Shown: piece by piece, positions 32,013 to 41,347 of the stretch
Layout of the letters: the number at the start of each line of letters is the position of its first letter
How positions within the stretch are numbered: the first letter of the stretch is position 1
Assembly (NCBI GenBank): GCA_037447655.1
Contig: JBBHKE010001578.1
Location: forward strand, 62,001 to 126,000
DNA length: 64,000 nucleotides
Source of the DNA: Zygnema cylindricum
Taxonomy: Eukaryota; Streptophyta; Zygnematophyceae; Zygnematales; Zygnemataceae
Direction of reading: 5' to 3'
The notes under the pieces: model-generated
What the model was told of the DNA's origin: nothing
Database searches by the model: none
What the model saw: the letters and a program-made list of their open reading frames with translations, nothing else
Made by a program: the position numbers and the translations under genes

Positions 32013-32830
32013 TTACTTAACGTTAAAGGAGGTGTAGTCGTTATAAATGTGTTGCCCCTTGTTTTGAAGACTCTTTTTGAAATGGTTCTCAAGAGCCACC
32101 CAACAATCATGGGAAAATCTACGGGTAAGAAATAGATCGTGAATCGAGGTGCTACATGATTGAAATAAACCGCCGATAGCGGAAAGATTTTTCTTTGTCC
32201 ACACACGATAAGCTCTCCGATCGGAAGTAGGCATCTTGTCCACCCCTTTTACCACCTTCCAAAGCCGTTTCAATTAAATTGACCTTTAATATAATTCTTC
32301 CACGATTGATAATTCATCCCATTGAAGATGACAATTTTTCCGGACATAGATTCAACTTGCTCGTCCCCTTCACTCCAATCGTCAAGATCGGAATCGTCAT
32401 CGATGGGAAGTTTTCCCTTTCGAATCAATTCCCTCGTCTCCTCCTCATCTCCTTCACCTCCTTCCGTATCGCCGATACTTTGATCCGGTATCGGATCTCC
32501 GAATAATGGAGATCTAGTAACAGGGTTTGCCTCGAAGATCCGCTGATCCACATAAAGGAAAAGACCATCCATCATTTTTTGTAGATGATCTCCCATCGCT
32601 TCATCTTCCTCCTTCTTTTTCTCCTCATTCTCCTTCTTTTGTCCGAACGGATCAATCGGAACGGCTTCCTCAAAAGTTTTGCCGGTGAAGGCAAATGGAG
32701 TTTCAACTTCCGGATCCGACGATGATTCGAATTCGGTTGGATCCGGAGGATCCGGATCCGGAGGTCGAAGAATCATCGTAGAAGAAGAAGGCATCATTTG
32801 AGTAGGGGTATTTTTCTTCTTTCTCCCCAT
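32013..32830 (-). pseudogene. B Gag N-terminal part
   Basis: Starts MGRKKKNTPTQMMPSSS at 32830, about 48 bases inside the primer site. A proline/aspartate-rich head (PPDPDPPDPTEFES), a lysine/glutamate region and SGKIVIFNGMNYQSWKNYIK follow. A stop and frameshift occur near 32270, then KRLWKVVKGVDKMP and FLTRRFSHDCWVALENHFKK, with a stop at FNVK* (near 32013). The open frame extends further upstream into the LTR, but ATG 32830 is the first start after the primer site. Confidence 0.85.
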
Positions 32831-32877
32831 AGCGACCAAACTAGCCACACTTCTACACCTCAAGGGAGCACACAAGC

Positions 32878-32889
32878 TTTGATACCAAT
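32878..32889 (-). promoter_or_regulatory. Primer-binding site of B (3' end of tRNA iMet)
   Basis: The minus strand reads TGGTATCAAAGC one base after the LTR terminus. It is one mismatch from TGGTATCAGAGC, the complement of the 3' end of plant initiator tRNA-Met. It is the conventional plant copia primer site, unlike the half-tRNA type of the other families in this window. Confidence 0.88.
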
Positions 32890-33410
32890 TGAAAAGGATC
32901 TCACACAAAAATGTAGAGTGCAAGATTACAGCGGAAGCATAAAATAAAACATTCAGACAAGAGAAAATTGTCCACGAAAGCCAATATATTTCACGGACAT
33001 TTTCTCCCATAAAAGATTATCTTTTCCCTCCCTCTAAGCTACAATATATAGTACTGTAAGTGAAGCGTCACACAATCAAACTAAAAAACAAAACCAAACA
33101 GTAAAGTGCGCACTAAGCGCCTACAAATCAAATCGCGTCTTATTCGCGAAACGACATAATACAAGGTACACGACACACCTATAAACAAAACAAATAAGGT
33201 CAAAACGAAAAAACCACTAACCGTACACACCAAACGAAACAAAATACTTGGTCGTAGTCAAAACTAAATCTACGCGAGGCCAAAGTACAACATAAACGTA
33301 CGACTAGACTTAATGACTCCAAACCAACCTGGACCACTATCTTCACGTAACGCCAACCTAGCTGGCCGTGCGACAGACCGCGACGGCCGATTACAACATT
33401 GATTCTAACA
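32890..33410 (-). repeat. 5' LTR of B
   Basis: Partner of 27407-27926, 521 bp, about 96% identical by eye. It ends CTAACA on the plus strand, followed by the GAAGA duplication (33411-33415). Confidence 0.93.
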
Positions 33411-33415
33411 GAAGA
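33411..33415. repeat. Target-site duplication GAAGA, right copy
   Basis: Pairs with 27402-27406. Confidence 0.9.
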
Positions 33416-34754
33416 AAGTCAATCGGTTGATGTTTTTGGCATGACAGATTTTGAGAAAAATGTTAAAAATCAAGAATATGTAATTTTTGAAAATGTACCT
33501 CTTCCCTCTTTCACAAGTTCTTCCTCTATTCCTACTCCGATCATTCCGGTTGTTCAACCTCTACTGCAAGCTCCTCCTCCTCCTCCTCCTTCTCCTCCTC
33601 GGCGGCAACGTACGGATCCAACAGTTCCAGCCTCAGATTTTCCGAGGGGAAGAAGGCAAAGCTTTCCGAGGGGAAGAAGGCAAAGCAGCAGGCTCCAAGG
33701 TGAACCGCCAGAACATGCCCTATTTTTTGCCACCACAATGGAGCCAGTCACCATACAGAATGCCTTTCCAGCCCCAAAAAAGGATCAATGGATCTCCGCG
33801 GCAAATGATGAAATGCGATCGAAAATGGAGGCTCAAACTTGGGAGCTTGTGGAGCTTCTGCCAGATCGAAAGGCCATCGGTTGTAAGTGGGTTTTCAAAG
33901 TTAAGCTAAATCCAGATAATTCTATTGAAAGATATAATGCAAGGCTTGTTGAAAAGGGGTATAGTCAGAAGGAGGGAATTGACTATGAGGAGACTTTCTC
34001 TTCGGTTGTCCGGTTTCCAACTGTTAGAATTCTTTTGTCTTTAGCAACCATTGAGGATATGGAACTTCATCAAATGGATGTTAAGACAGCTTTCTTGCAT
34101 GGAGATTTAGAGGAAGTGATTTATATGAGGCAACCTGAAATGGATGCAGAGACCGGAAAAGAAAATCTGGTGTGTAAACTGTTGAAATCTTTGTACGGTT
34201 TGAAGCAAACTCCACGTCAGTGGAATCTGAAACTAGATGAGTTTCTAACTGGTCTCGGTTTTGTGAGGATTAGTTCAGATCACTCAGTCTATGTTATGGA
34301 AGGGGAAGATGGAATTATTTACATTGCTGTGTATGTAGATGATTTGTTGCTACTGAGTAAGTCTTTAAATGAGATTAACAAAATAAAGGCAGCCTTGAAT
34401 TCGAGATTTGAGATGAAAGATTTAGGAGAGGCAAAGTATATTCTCAGGATTCAGGTAGAAAAGGATATAGATATGAGAATAATCTATCTAACACAACGGG
34501 AAGCCATTGGGAATATGCTTGAGAAGTTTGGCATGGCAGAGGCAAAGGGAAGTGCCACTCCCATGGAATTCAAGCAAAAGGTGGAAGGCATGAAAACCGA
34601 TGGAGGAGTCATTTTTGATGACACCTTGGAATCAGGGGAGGCAGATTCTATGGCTCCCATTCCATATTGTCAGATTGTTGGCACTTTAATCTACTTCATG
34701 AACTGCACACGCCCGGACATCGCGGCTGCATTTGGTGCTCTAGGCCGGAGTTAA
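33416..34754 (+). pseudogene. A integrase tail and reverse transcriptase
   Basis: Continues from 27406 with ESQSVDVFGMTDFEKNVKNQ, a proline-rich linker holding a directly repeated FPRGRRQS unit, then [65 protein letters not shown] and AVYVDDLLLLSKS (YVDD). CTRPDIAAAFGALGRS ends in a stop at 34754. The frame has no internal stop for 451 codons, so decay here is light. Confidence 0.92.
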
Positions 34755-35318
34755 CAAAATCCGAGGAGATCGTATTGGGAGGCAGCAAAGAGGGTTCTTC
34801 GGTATCTTGCAGGGACACGAAATCTACGACTTGCTCTCGGTGGAGAAAAGGTCAAGATTCAGACTTAGAGCGATGCGAGCTAAGGAGACATGCCAAGCCA
34901 ACGCTCCACCACCGGATTCATTCTGAAGATTGGAAGTGGAACTTGTTGCTGGAGCAGCAAGCTTTAGAAAGTCACAGCTCGGTCTACAATGAAGGTTGAA
35001 TACATGGCAGCCGGCTCAGCTGTCAAGGAGTTACTCTGGGTAAAGTCTCTCATTCAAGAACTTCACTTTATGCAATATGGACCTCAAATAGTGTGGTGTG
35101 ATAACCAGGCTGCTATAGCGGTTACATCTAACCCAAGTCATCACTTCAAAAGCAAACGCATTGATATTAAGTTGCATTTTGTAAGAGAGAAGGTGGTGAA
35201 CAGAATTTTAAAACTCAGTTATTTGCCGGATGAGATGATGGTAGCAGATATGATTACTAAGCCTTTACCTGCACCTAAGTTAAAGTTTTGTAGAGAGGCA
35301 TGTGGGCTTAGTGGCTGA
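34755..35318 (+). pseudogene. A RNase H and pol C-terminus
   Basis: In the frame after the stop: AAKRVLRYLAGTRNLRLALG, then stops in QT*SDAS*GD, STTGFILKIGSGTCCW, and an open part from 34989: EYMAAGSAVKELLWVKSL, VWCDNQAAIAVTSNPSHHF, YLPDEMMVADMITKPLPA. It is followed by GGTTTAGGGGAG and the 3' LTR. Confidence 0.88.
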
Positions 35319-35341
35319 GAAAGTCTAAAGGTTTAGGGGAG

Positions 35342-36140
35342 TGTTGGTTTTGGAAACCTTTAGTCCTCTCTATATCTCGTGTGTGAGAGAGAGAGTTAAG
35401 ACTAAGCTGGTTTTTGTGTACCGACTACGTTGACGTAGACAAGATGTGGTGTGGTATATAACTCCAAAGGGAGTTCACACATTGGGTACACTCTATGTAC
35501 ATTTGTCGGTCTGTGGAGAAGGCAAGTTTGGTTGAGTTGGTTGACACAGTACATAGTTACTTGAGGGACAAGATTTAAACGTGGAGGTTCATCTTCGGTG
35601 ATGAATGAATACGCGGACTCATTTTTGGAAGAGAAATATTGACCAAGCCGTCATTTCAGCAGACTAACTTTGATTGCGTACTTTAGCAGCAACTAGGGTT
35701 AAGGATTGATGTAAATACTTGTACGGTAGATGGCGGGGTTTAGTTTAATTAATGTTTGGTGAACCAACACACCACGGTAGTTGTGGTACGGTGTAGATCA
35801 GCTGTAGGTTCACTTTGTATATGTAGGACATAGAATATTTTGGAGTTAGGAATTCTGTGAATGAAAAACTGCAAAGCAGTTTTTGTGTCTTTTTGAATTG
35901 CAAGATCAATATGATCTTTTGGCAAAACCCTATGAAATTCCGCATGTGGTTTCTTTTTTATACTTTTTATATTGTGGCAAATTTGCAGATCTAGTGTGTG
36001 TCTGGTTTGCTTGGGGCTTTATTGTGAAGTCGGTCCTTTTTGTGGATTCCGTGAGAGTTTCCTCTTTTGTAATCTGAATATTATGGCAACAGCTGGTGCT
36101 TCTTCTTCTTCCTCAAGTCACCAATTGTGTCAAATCAAGA
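35342..36140 (+). repeat. 3' LTR of A
   Basis: From TGTTGGTTTTGGAAACC to ..CAAATCAAGA (CA changed to GA at the end), 799 bp. It carries the same gag start ATG (36083) as the 5' LTR, showing that this ATG belongs to the LTR. Gypsy sequence resumes at 36146. Confidence 0.9.
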
Positions 36141-36145
36141 TAAAT

Positions 36146-36720
36146 GTCTCCGATCATTATCCCATGCCCACCCCTGAAGAGATCTTCCACTCTCTCGCTG
36201 GGTCTACCATCTACTCCACCTTGGATATGAAGAATGGGTTCCACCATATTGCAATGGAGCCAAAGCACCGAGAGAGGACAACTTTTTAAGCAGGATCTAG
36301 GTTTTACGAGTGGCTATACATGTCGTTTGGACTCAAAAATGTACCGGCCAAATTCCAACAGGCTATGGGCGAGGCCCTTGGAGGGATTGATTGTGCACAG
36401 TGTTACCTCGACAATGTAATCATTTTTTACAAGACATTCGAAGAACACTTGGAGCATATACAGATTGTTCTCCAAGCTCTCCAAGCAGCGGGCTTGAAGT
36501 GCCACCCGGGGAAAGGCATCTTTAGGGTGCAAAAAATAATTTATCTGGGTCATGAGGTGACTCTTGGGACAATGGGTCCCCAAATGGTCAAGGTGGCAAC
36601 TCTTGACGCACTTCCACCCCCGCATGACATTTCTGCCCTCTGAACTTTCCTAGGTCTTGCCCACTACTACCCGAGGTTTATCCCCAAATTTAGCAGCCAC
36701 GTCCAGCCATTATATCAATT
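36146..36720 (+). pseudogene. Gypsy reverse transcriptase, main part
   Basis: VSDHYPMPTPEEIFHSLAGS, TLDMKNGFHHIAMEPKHRER, then a stop (TTF*), MSFGLKNVPAKFQQAMGEAL, and the catalytic box YLDNVIIF (second aspartate changed to N). HLEHIQIVLQALQAAGLKCH, YLGHEVTLGTM. The connection to RNase H starts FLGLAHYYPRFIPKF. It pairs with 24004-24381. Confidence 0.92.
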
Positions 36721-37250
36721 ATTGCGAAAAGACGAAGAGTGGTTGTGGGCCGAAGAACAACAGATCGCTTTCCAGTTTCTGAAAGATTCCCTGAAGCAAC
36801 ATCTTGTCCTTTAGATGTCCGATCATCATCGACCTTTCTCCCTTTATACTGACTAGAGTAGGTTCGGATTAGGAGCAGTGTTGGCTCAATTGGACGATGC
36901 AGGGGCGGAGTACGTAGTGGCATACGCAAGCGGAGCAATAAGGGGAATCACAGCAGTTACCACGGGGAATTATTCGCCACAGTATGGGCAATACATCATT
37001 TCAGGCTTTACCTCTATGGAGTACACTTCATTCTTATTACGAATCACCAACCTCTCAAATGGATAATGGAGAACAGTAAGTTGACTGGCAAGCTAGCCAG
37101 ATGGGTTCTGGTCTTGCATGAATACGATTTCAGCATCATCCACCGAGCAGGGGAAATTCATGGGAATACAGACGGGCTCAGCAGAAATCCATACCCCTCC
37201 ACCAGAGACTCCACCGGGCTCGCCAAGATGAAGACCCGGAGCTTAGCCTA
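36721..37250 (+). pseudogene. Gypsy RNase H
   Basis: AFQFLKDSLKQHLVL*MSDH, RFGLGAVLAQLDDAGAEYVV, YASGAIRGI and the tail GKLARWVLVLHEYDFSIIHR with HGNTDGLSRNP. These are the usual gypsy RNase H landmarks, with several stops. Confidence 0.88.
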
Positions 37251-38177
37251 GGACTTATCTTGGCTTCCTCTGCCTCTATTTGGCTGCCTCGAGCAGAGGG
37301 AGAACCGTCAACTTTTGTTGCGGATGTCGAAGGGCATGCTCCACTTGGAGCCGACCGCAAAGATATTTGGAATGACACCGATACTCCACAGCCCATCCAG
37401 AAGAGTTCCCTTCTTCCTCATCTGTCCTGAAGCCACTTGTCCCGTGTTCAGACGCGGGTGGCTGCATATGAATGAGACCGAGGCATCCTACCCAAAAAAT
37501 GGACCGATGGGACGAGGAAAGTGGTTCCTCCTCTGGCAGATCGGGAAACTCTCATTGTTTGGCTTCACCAGCAATGCGGGCATTTTTGACAAAAACGGAC
37601 CACCTCCTAGGTCACACGGTCATACTAGAGGCATGAGTTGCGGGCCCAGGTCAACTTCGTGGTGCAGACGTGCCCATCCTGTGACTGAGTGAAAGTTGCC
37701 TTTGCCAAAAAGGGTGGAACGAAACTTCACTTCGTTCCCATCCGTGGAATGTTTTACAGATGGTCACTAGATCTTTTGGGACCACTTCCAACCAGTAGGA
37801 GAGAAAATTGTTTTGTTTTGGTAATGATTGAACACTTCTCCAAATGGTTATAACTGGTGGTTTTGCCTCGAAAGGAATCCTAAGCAATCGCGGACGCATT
37901 CTTGCAGAGAATACTGTCCCAATTTGGAGCACCGGCCGAGGATTTAACAGATCAGAGGTCTGAGTTTGCCGAGGAATTTTCCAACCTCCTCAAAAAGTGC
38001 CTCAGTGACCACCGGTTAACCAGCCGAGACCACCCCCAAGCCGACGATTTAGCAGAGAGCTGCGTATAGACAATGAAATGGTCACTACGAAAATATGCAG
38101 TGGAAGAAGATTGGGGCGAATGGGACAGACGGGTGCCTTAGATTGCCATGGGATTTTGGTTTAGCAGGCAGGCATCC
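37251..38177 (+). pseudogene. Gypsy integrase, N-terminal and core
   Basis: After a spacer (37251-37500) come the zinc region (QCGHF..TCPSCD*VKVAF), WSLDLLGPLPTSRRENCFVL, MIEHFSKWL, LSQFGAPAEDLTDQRSEFAE and SRDHPQADDLAES, which is the integrase core with many stops. It ends at FSRQA at the LTR of R (38178) and resumes at 39169. Confidence 0.85.
38173..38177. repeat. Target-site duplication CATCC, left copy (solo LTR R)
   Basis: CATCC lies immediately before the LTR at 38178. It is repeated at 39164-39168 immediately after it. Confidence 0.88.
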
Positions 38178-39163
38178 TGTTGTCCATAACTTATTTTAGC
38201 CATGGAATACTCTCGGAAACACCCACAGACTACCTCAAAAACAGTTGTGTTTCAGACGACACAGATTACTCCACAATAAACAAAATGATCTCAAACTTCA
38301 CGAATATGTATTATGCGATATACAATGTAAACTCCCAAAGTTACAGTCAAATCCACCAAGGCATCTAGAAGATATAAGCTCCAGAGCTTCCCAAAAATGG
38401 CTGACAGCTTCACAAACTAACCACTTAGACTGTTCACAGAATCTTACAGAGATACTAGAATACAATGAAACTTCACACACATATAGAATCTATATTATAA
38501 AAAACCTCCACAAAGTTTCACATGAAAGCACCAATTAGAGTGATCACACCAACAGGTCAAAGATGCAGAAAACAGTTTGCCATTACTTTGATTATCTTTA
38601 CTCGATACATAAAATAATCCAAGTCCTGCAAGTTATACTCAGACTACTGAATGTACAGAGGCATACCAGCCGTACTGTATCTACTCTTATAAACTAATAG
38701 TCAAAAGGACAAACCTTTGTTTTACATAATATTTACACCTCTTCGTATGTCAGAAACCAAGCTACCACTAAGCAACCACTAAGCTACCACTACCGTACAA
38801 TAATCATTACTCGAAATCTATCCTAGTCATATTATGCGCAGCTGCGCTAGCTGCGCTGGCTGCCCTTGTCCGTACGGATCATACAAATAGCGGTAGCTGC
38901 GTTGACTTAACTGCGTCGCAGCTCCGCCGTACCGGCACCGCCTATTCCAACATTCCGTTTATTTTACATCGGATCGCTTCGCGATCCGCTGTCCATTTGT
39001 CACAGCTTGTTCCCACCACTCAATGAGTCTTTTACGTAAATTTAATTATATCAATCCGTTTGCTCCCCCAATCCGTGAATATATTCAAACCTCCATATTA
39101 AATCCAATTAGCAGTTACGCGCGAACTGTCTTGTACGCACGAAACTAACTTTTCAAAACAACA
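38178..39163 (-). repeat. Solo beta-type LTR R, minus strand
   Basis: 986 bp. On the minus strand it starts TGTTGTTTTGAAAAG and ends ..GTTATGGACAACA. It is flanked by CATCC on both sides with no internal region, as left by LTR-LTR recombination. Near its 3' end it encodes a short gag start (MAKISYGQQ). Its first 200 bases match O (59182) well. Confidence 0.88.
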
Positions 39164-39700
39164 CATCCCTCCAATCCTATAGCCTTACTTCATACCCTTC
39201 GTCTGACATCCCATCCTACCTGGAGCTTCATTGGCTCACGCGGTTGTGCTTCCGGATATGGACAACCGGGTGACTGTAGAGAAATTGATTGCCGACAGGG
39301 CCAAGGTATTTCACGTGGAAATGCCTCTAGCTATGGTCAATTTACAGGCTACTCAGCACATGGATCAGTTTTGGTATTCCCAACGCCGGAGTGGCAACTA
39401 TGTCCCGCGGCAACGTGGATTCGTGCCTGAAATTTTATGTATCGCATGCAATAGAAGAATGATACTTTGGACATCTCGGCCGGATGGGTGATTCTGAAAG
39501 TAGTGGAGGTCTCTAACAAAGGGGTTCTTACCTTGGAAGGGAAAGATGGTCGCAAAATTAAAGAAAATCAGATCAATGTGGCTCTTTGTCATCTACGTGG
39601 GTTAGAGGACAAACCCACTTTCCACCTCATTTACTTTACAGACCCGCCCTCCTGTACCTCTGCCTGCAATGTTTCCTCTGTACCCAAACCCTTGTTGGTG
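39164..39700 (+). pseudogene. Gypsy integrase C-terminal part
   Basis: Resumes after R with LQSYS in frame, then VVLPDMDNRVTVEKLIADRA, HMDQFWYSQRRSGNYVPRQR and the beta-strand-rich tail ISAGWVILKVVEVSNKGVLT with KDGRKIKENQINVALCHL. It is not a clear chromodomain. Confidence 0.82.
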
Positions 39701-39800
39701 TGTGAACACTGTCACTAGACAGAGGTGGCATGACTGCTGCTTGTTGCTAAATTGGGAGCCCCACTCTCAACCCTCAAATCCGTGGTTTTGTGGGGACTGC
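39701..39800 (+). pseudogene. PHD-finger remnant at the gypsy Pol C-terminus
   Basis: LVCEHCH (C-x2-C at 39701-39712), then LLLVAKLG, and in a shifted frame QPSNPWFCGDCE (W-x-C-x2-C, 39783-39800). The start and end of a PHD finger are recognisable, but the middle is shortened and has two stops. PHD fingers read histone tails, so it may have served integration targeting; that is inference. Confidence 0.55.
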
Positions 39801-39871
39801 GAATTTGGTGGTTAAATTGTCTTATCCTCTTAGTCACACGGGACTAAGAGGGGGGGGATATCTGAGGGGGG

Positions 39872-40456
39872 TGTACGGGGCACTTTTTACCTTTTCACTC
39901 AGTTCCTCATTATTACCTATACATATCCTTGGAGGGGAAAGGTCAGAGAAAGGCATTATCACGAATCCAAGGAAGCATCAGCATTTGGGGTGAATTGCAG
40001 GTTTCTCATGCACACCTCATTAGACATCTTACCTAAACCTTGCAGTCCCAAGGCAGCTCGACAGCTTCAAACTCGTGTTCATTTTCGACACATTTGCACT
40101 CCTAGGTGTTCTGGGGCCTCGTTCAACCTTATACAGACTCTAGCATTGGGAGAGGGGAAGGACAACCAGCCGGATCAGATCTTTGTATTTTGAGTTGGAG
40201 CACTACGCACTTTAGTTCACCTTAAACAGAGGTCGAACGGTTTAGTTAGTCCGGGGCAAAGGTGTCGGCTCCATTACATAACATCTGTTCTATGTAACTC
40301 TAGCAAAGGGGTACATTGTGAAGCTGCACGCACTCTTTGGAGTTGTCCCGTAGATCTTATTGTTAGCTGTCAGTATGATTCTAGTTCGGGCCCAACACGC
40401 CGGCAGAGCATTTAGGACTTAGGGTCAAAGTTAGGCGTTTCACTTCAATTAAAAAC
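39872..40456 (+). repeat. Start of gypsy LTR, interrupted by J
   Basis: A G-rich polypurine tract (39850-39871) precedes TGTACGGGGCACTTTTTACC. About 190 bases from here recur at 45402-45595. The LTR body continues to 40456, where J is inserted. I cannot place its 3' end. Confidence 0.6.
40452..40456. repeat. Target-site duplication AAAAC, left copy (element J)
   Basis: AAAAC immediately before the LTR at 40457 and again at 44624-44628 immediately after the second J LTR. Confidence 0.75.
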
Positions 40457-41347
40457 TGTTGAAAAGAGGTAATTAATAGTTCACTTCCCTATTTTAGTTT
40501 TGTTTTAAAGAAAGAGAGTGAGGATCAAAGGCGCGCCATGGCTGCCGCCATATTTAGAAAGTGGCAGTTTTTGCAGTTAAGGGTATTTTGGCTAAATTGA
40601 TGCCTAAGACTAGAATTGAACCTGTGTCCTCTAGTTTCTTTGTAGCCTAACGCATTAAAAATTAGGGCATTACGAAACGATACACGTGACGGGTTTCATA
40701 AATATATAAACATTAACGAAACAGCTAATTAACAGCCGACTAACCAAAATGAGCAATTTCTGCATGTACGCGAATCTGAACCGTGTAAAATATGTTTTGA
40801 TCGGACGGCCGGCATTATAGCCGCCACGCGAAGTGAGCTTTTTGGCGGCATACGGATATAGCGTCACGCGGTGCCACGTGGCGCCACATTATTTGATACC
40901 GGAGAAGATGGGAGGAGGAACCATGGCTTCCGATATGACAGGTGTCACCTTGTAGACCTTGTCGTACAATAGTTGTACAATAAGTACATCGCCCATTGTA
41001 CCTTCTTGTACTTTATAGTGTTCCTATTGGACTAGGGTTTAATAGTAGGTAGTTGTGAGTAGGCAGACCGAGACTTAGTAATATTTAGGTACCTCTCTCT
41101 CTAAGAGAGCTTGTAACTATAAAGGTCATCTTTGACCAGCCATAAATTACTGCTCGGGTGAGCAAATTCAGTGATTCTTTTTGCGTTTGACTCAAGGGAG
41201 TCTTGTCCTCACAAGGGTGAGAGTGGTCAGAATATTTGTGTGCCTGGGCGGCGCTTTTTCAGCGGGAAAGTAGAAGGGGAAAATATTATCCTAGAGGCTT
41301 TACATAGGCTGCTCATTCTGTGGGTCAATGGAGACCACAGAATTTCA
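40457..41347 (+). repeat. 5' LTR of J
   Basis: TGTTGAAAAGAGGTAATTAA..AGAATTTCA, 891 bp. It contains the gag ATG at 41328 and an antisense tRNA-like block at 40601-40670. Confidence 0.88.
40601..40670 (-). other. tRNA-like module, antisense within J 5' LTR
   Basis: The minus strand has ATGCC..GGCAT ends that pair (acceptor-like), an AATGCGTTAGG D-arm-like segment and the box-B-like GGTTCAATTCT (40612-40622). It lies 144-213 bases from the LTR start. Weaker than the modules in D and the J 3' LTR. Confidence 0.45.

Larger units (their letters stand above)
27407..33410 (-). mobile_element. Delta copia element B, near full length, nested in A
   Basis: A 6.0-kb minus-strand element: 5' LTR 32890-33410, primer site 32878-32889, gag, protease, integrase, RT, RNase H 32830-27951, polypurine tract near 27927-27941, 3' LTR 27407-27926. 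The duplication GAAGA is perfect. The LTRs differ at about 21 of 520 positions by eye, mostly transitions. At least five in-frame stops and one gag frameshift break the polyprotein. Its layout (canonical primer site, gag start outside the LTR, two zinc knuckles) differs from all other elements here. Confidence 0.95.
24382..36140 (+). mobile_element. Gamma copia element A, inserted in the gypsy RT
   Basis: 5' LTR 24382-25199, primer site 25200, gag 25141-25923, protease and integrase to 27406, then delta element B (27407-33410), RT/RNase H 33416-35318, polypurine tract near 35330-35341, 3' LTR 35342-36140. The left flank CAACT and right flank TAAAT agree at three of five bases. Deleting exactly five bases restores the gypsy frame (T-V-S-D), which supports a decayed 5-bp duplication. 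Several stops make it defective. Confidence 0.9.
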
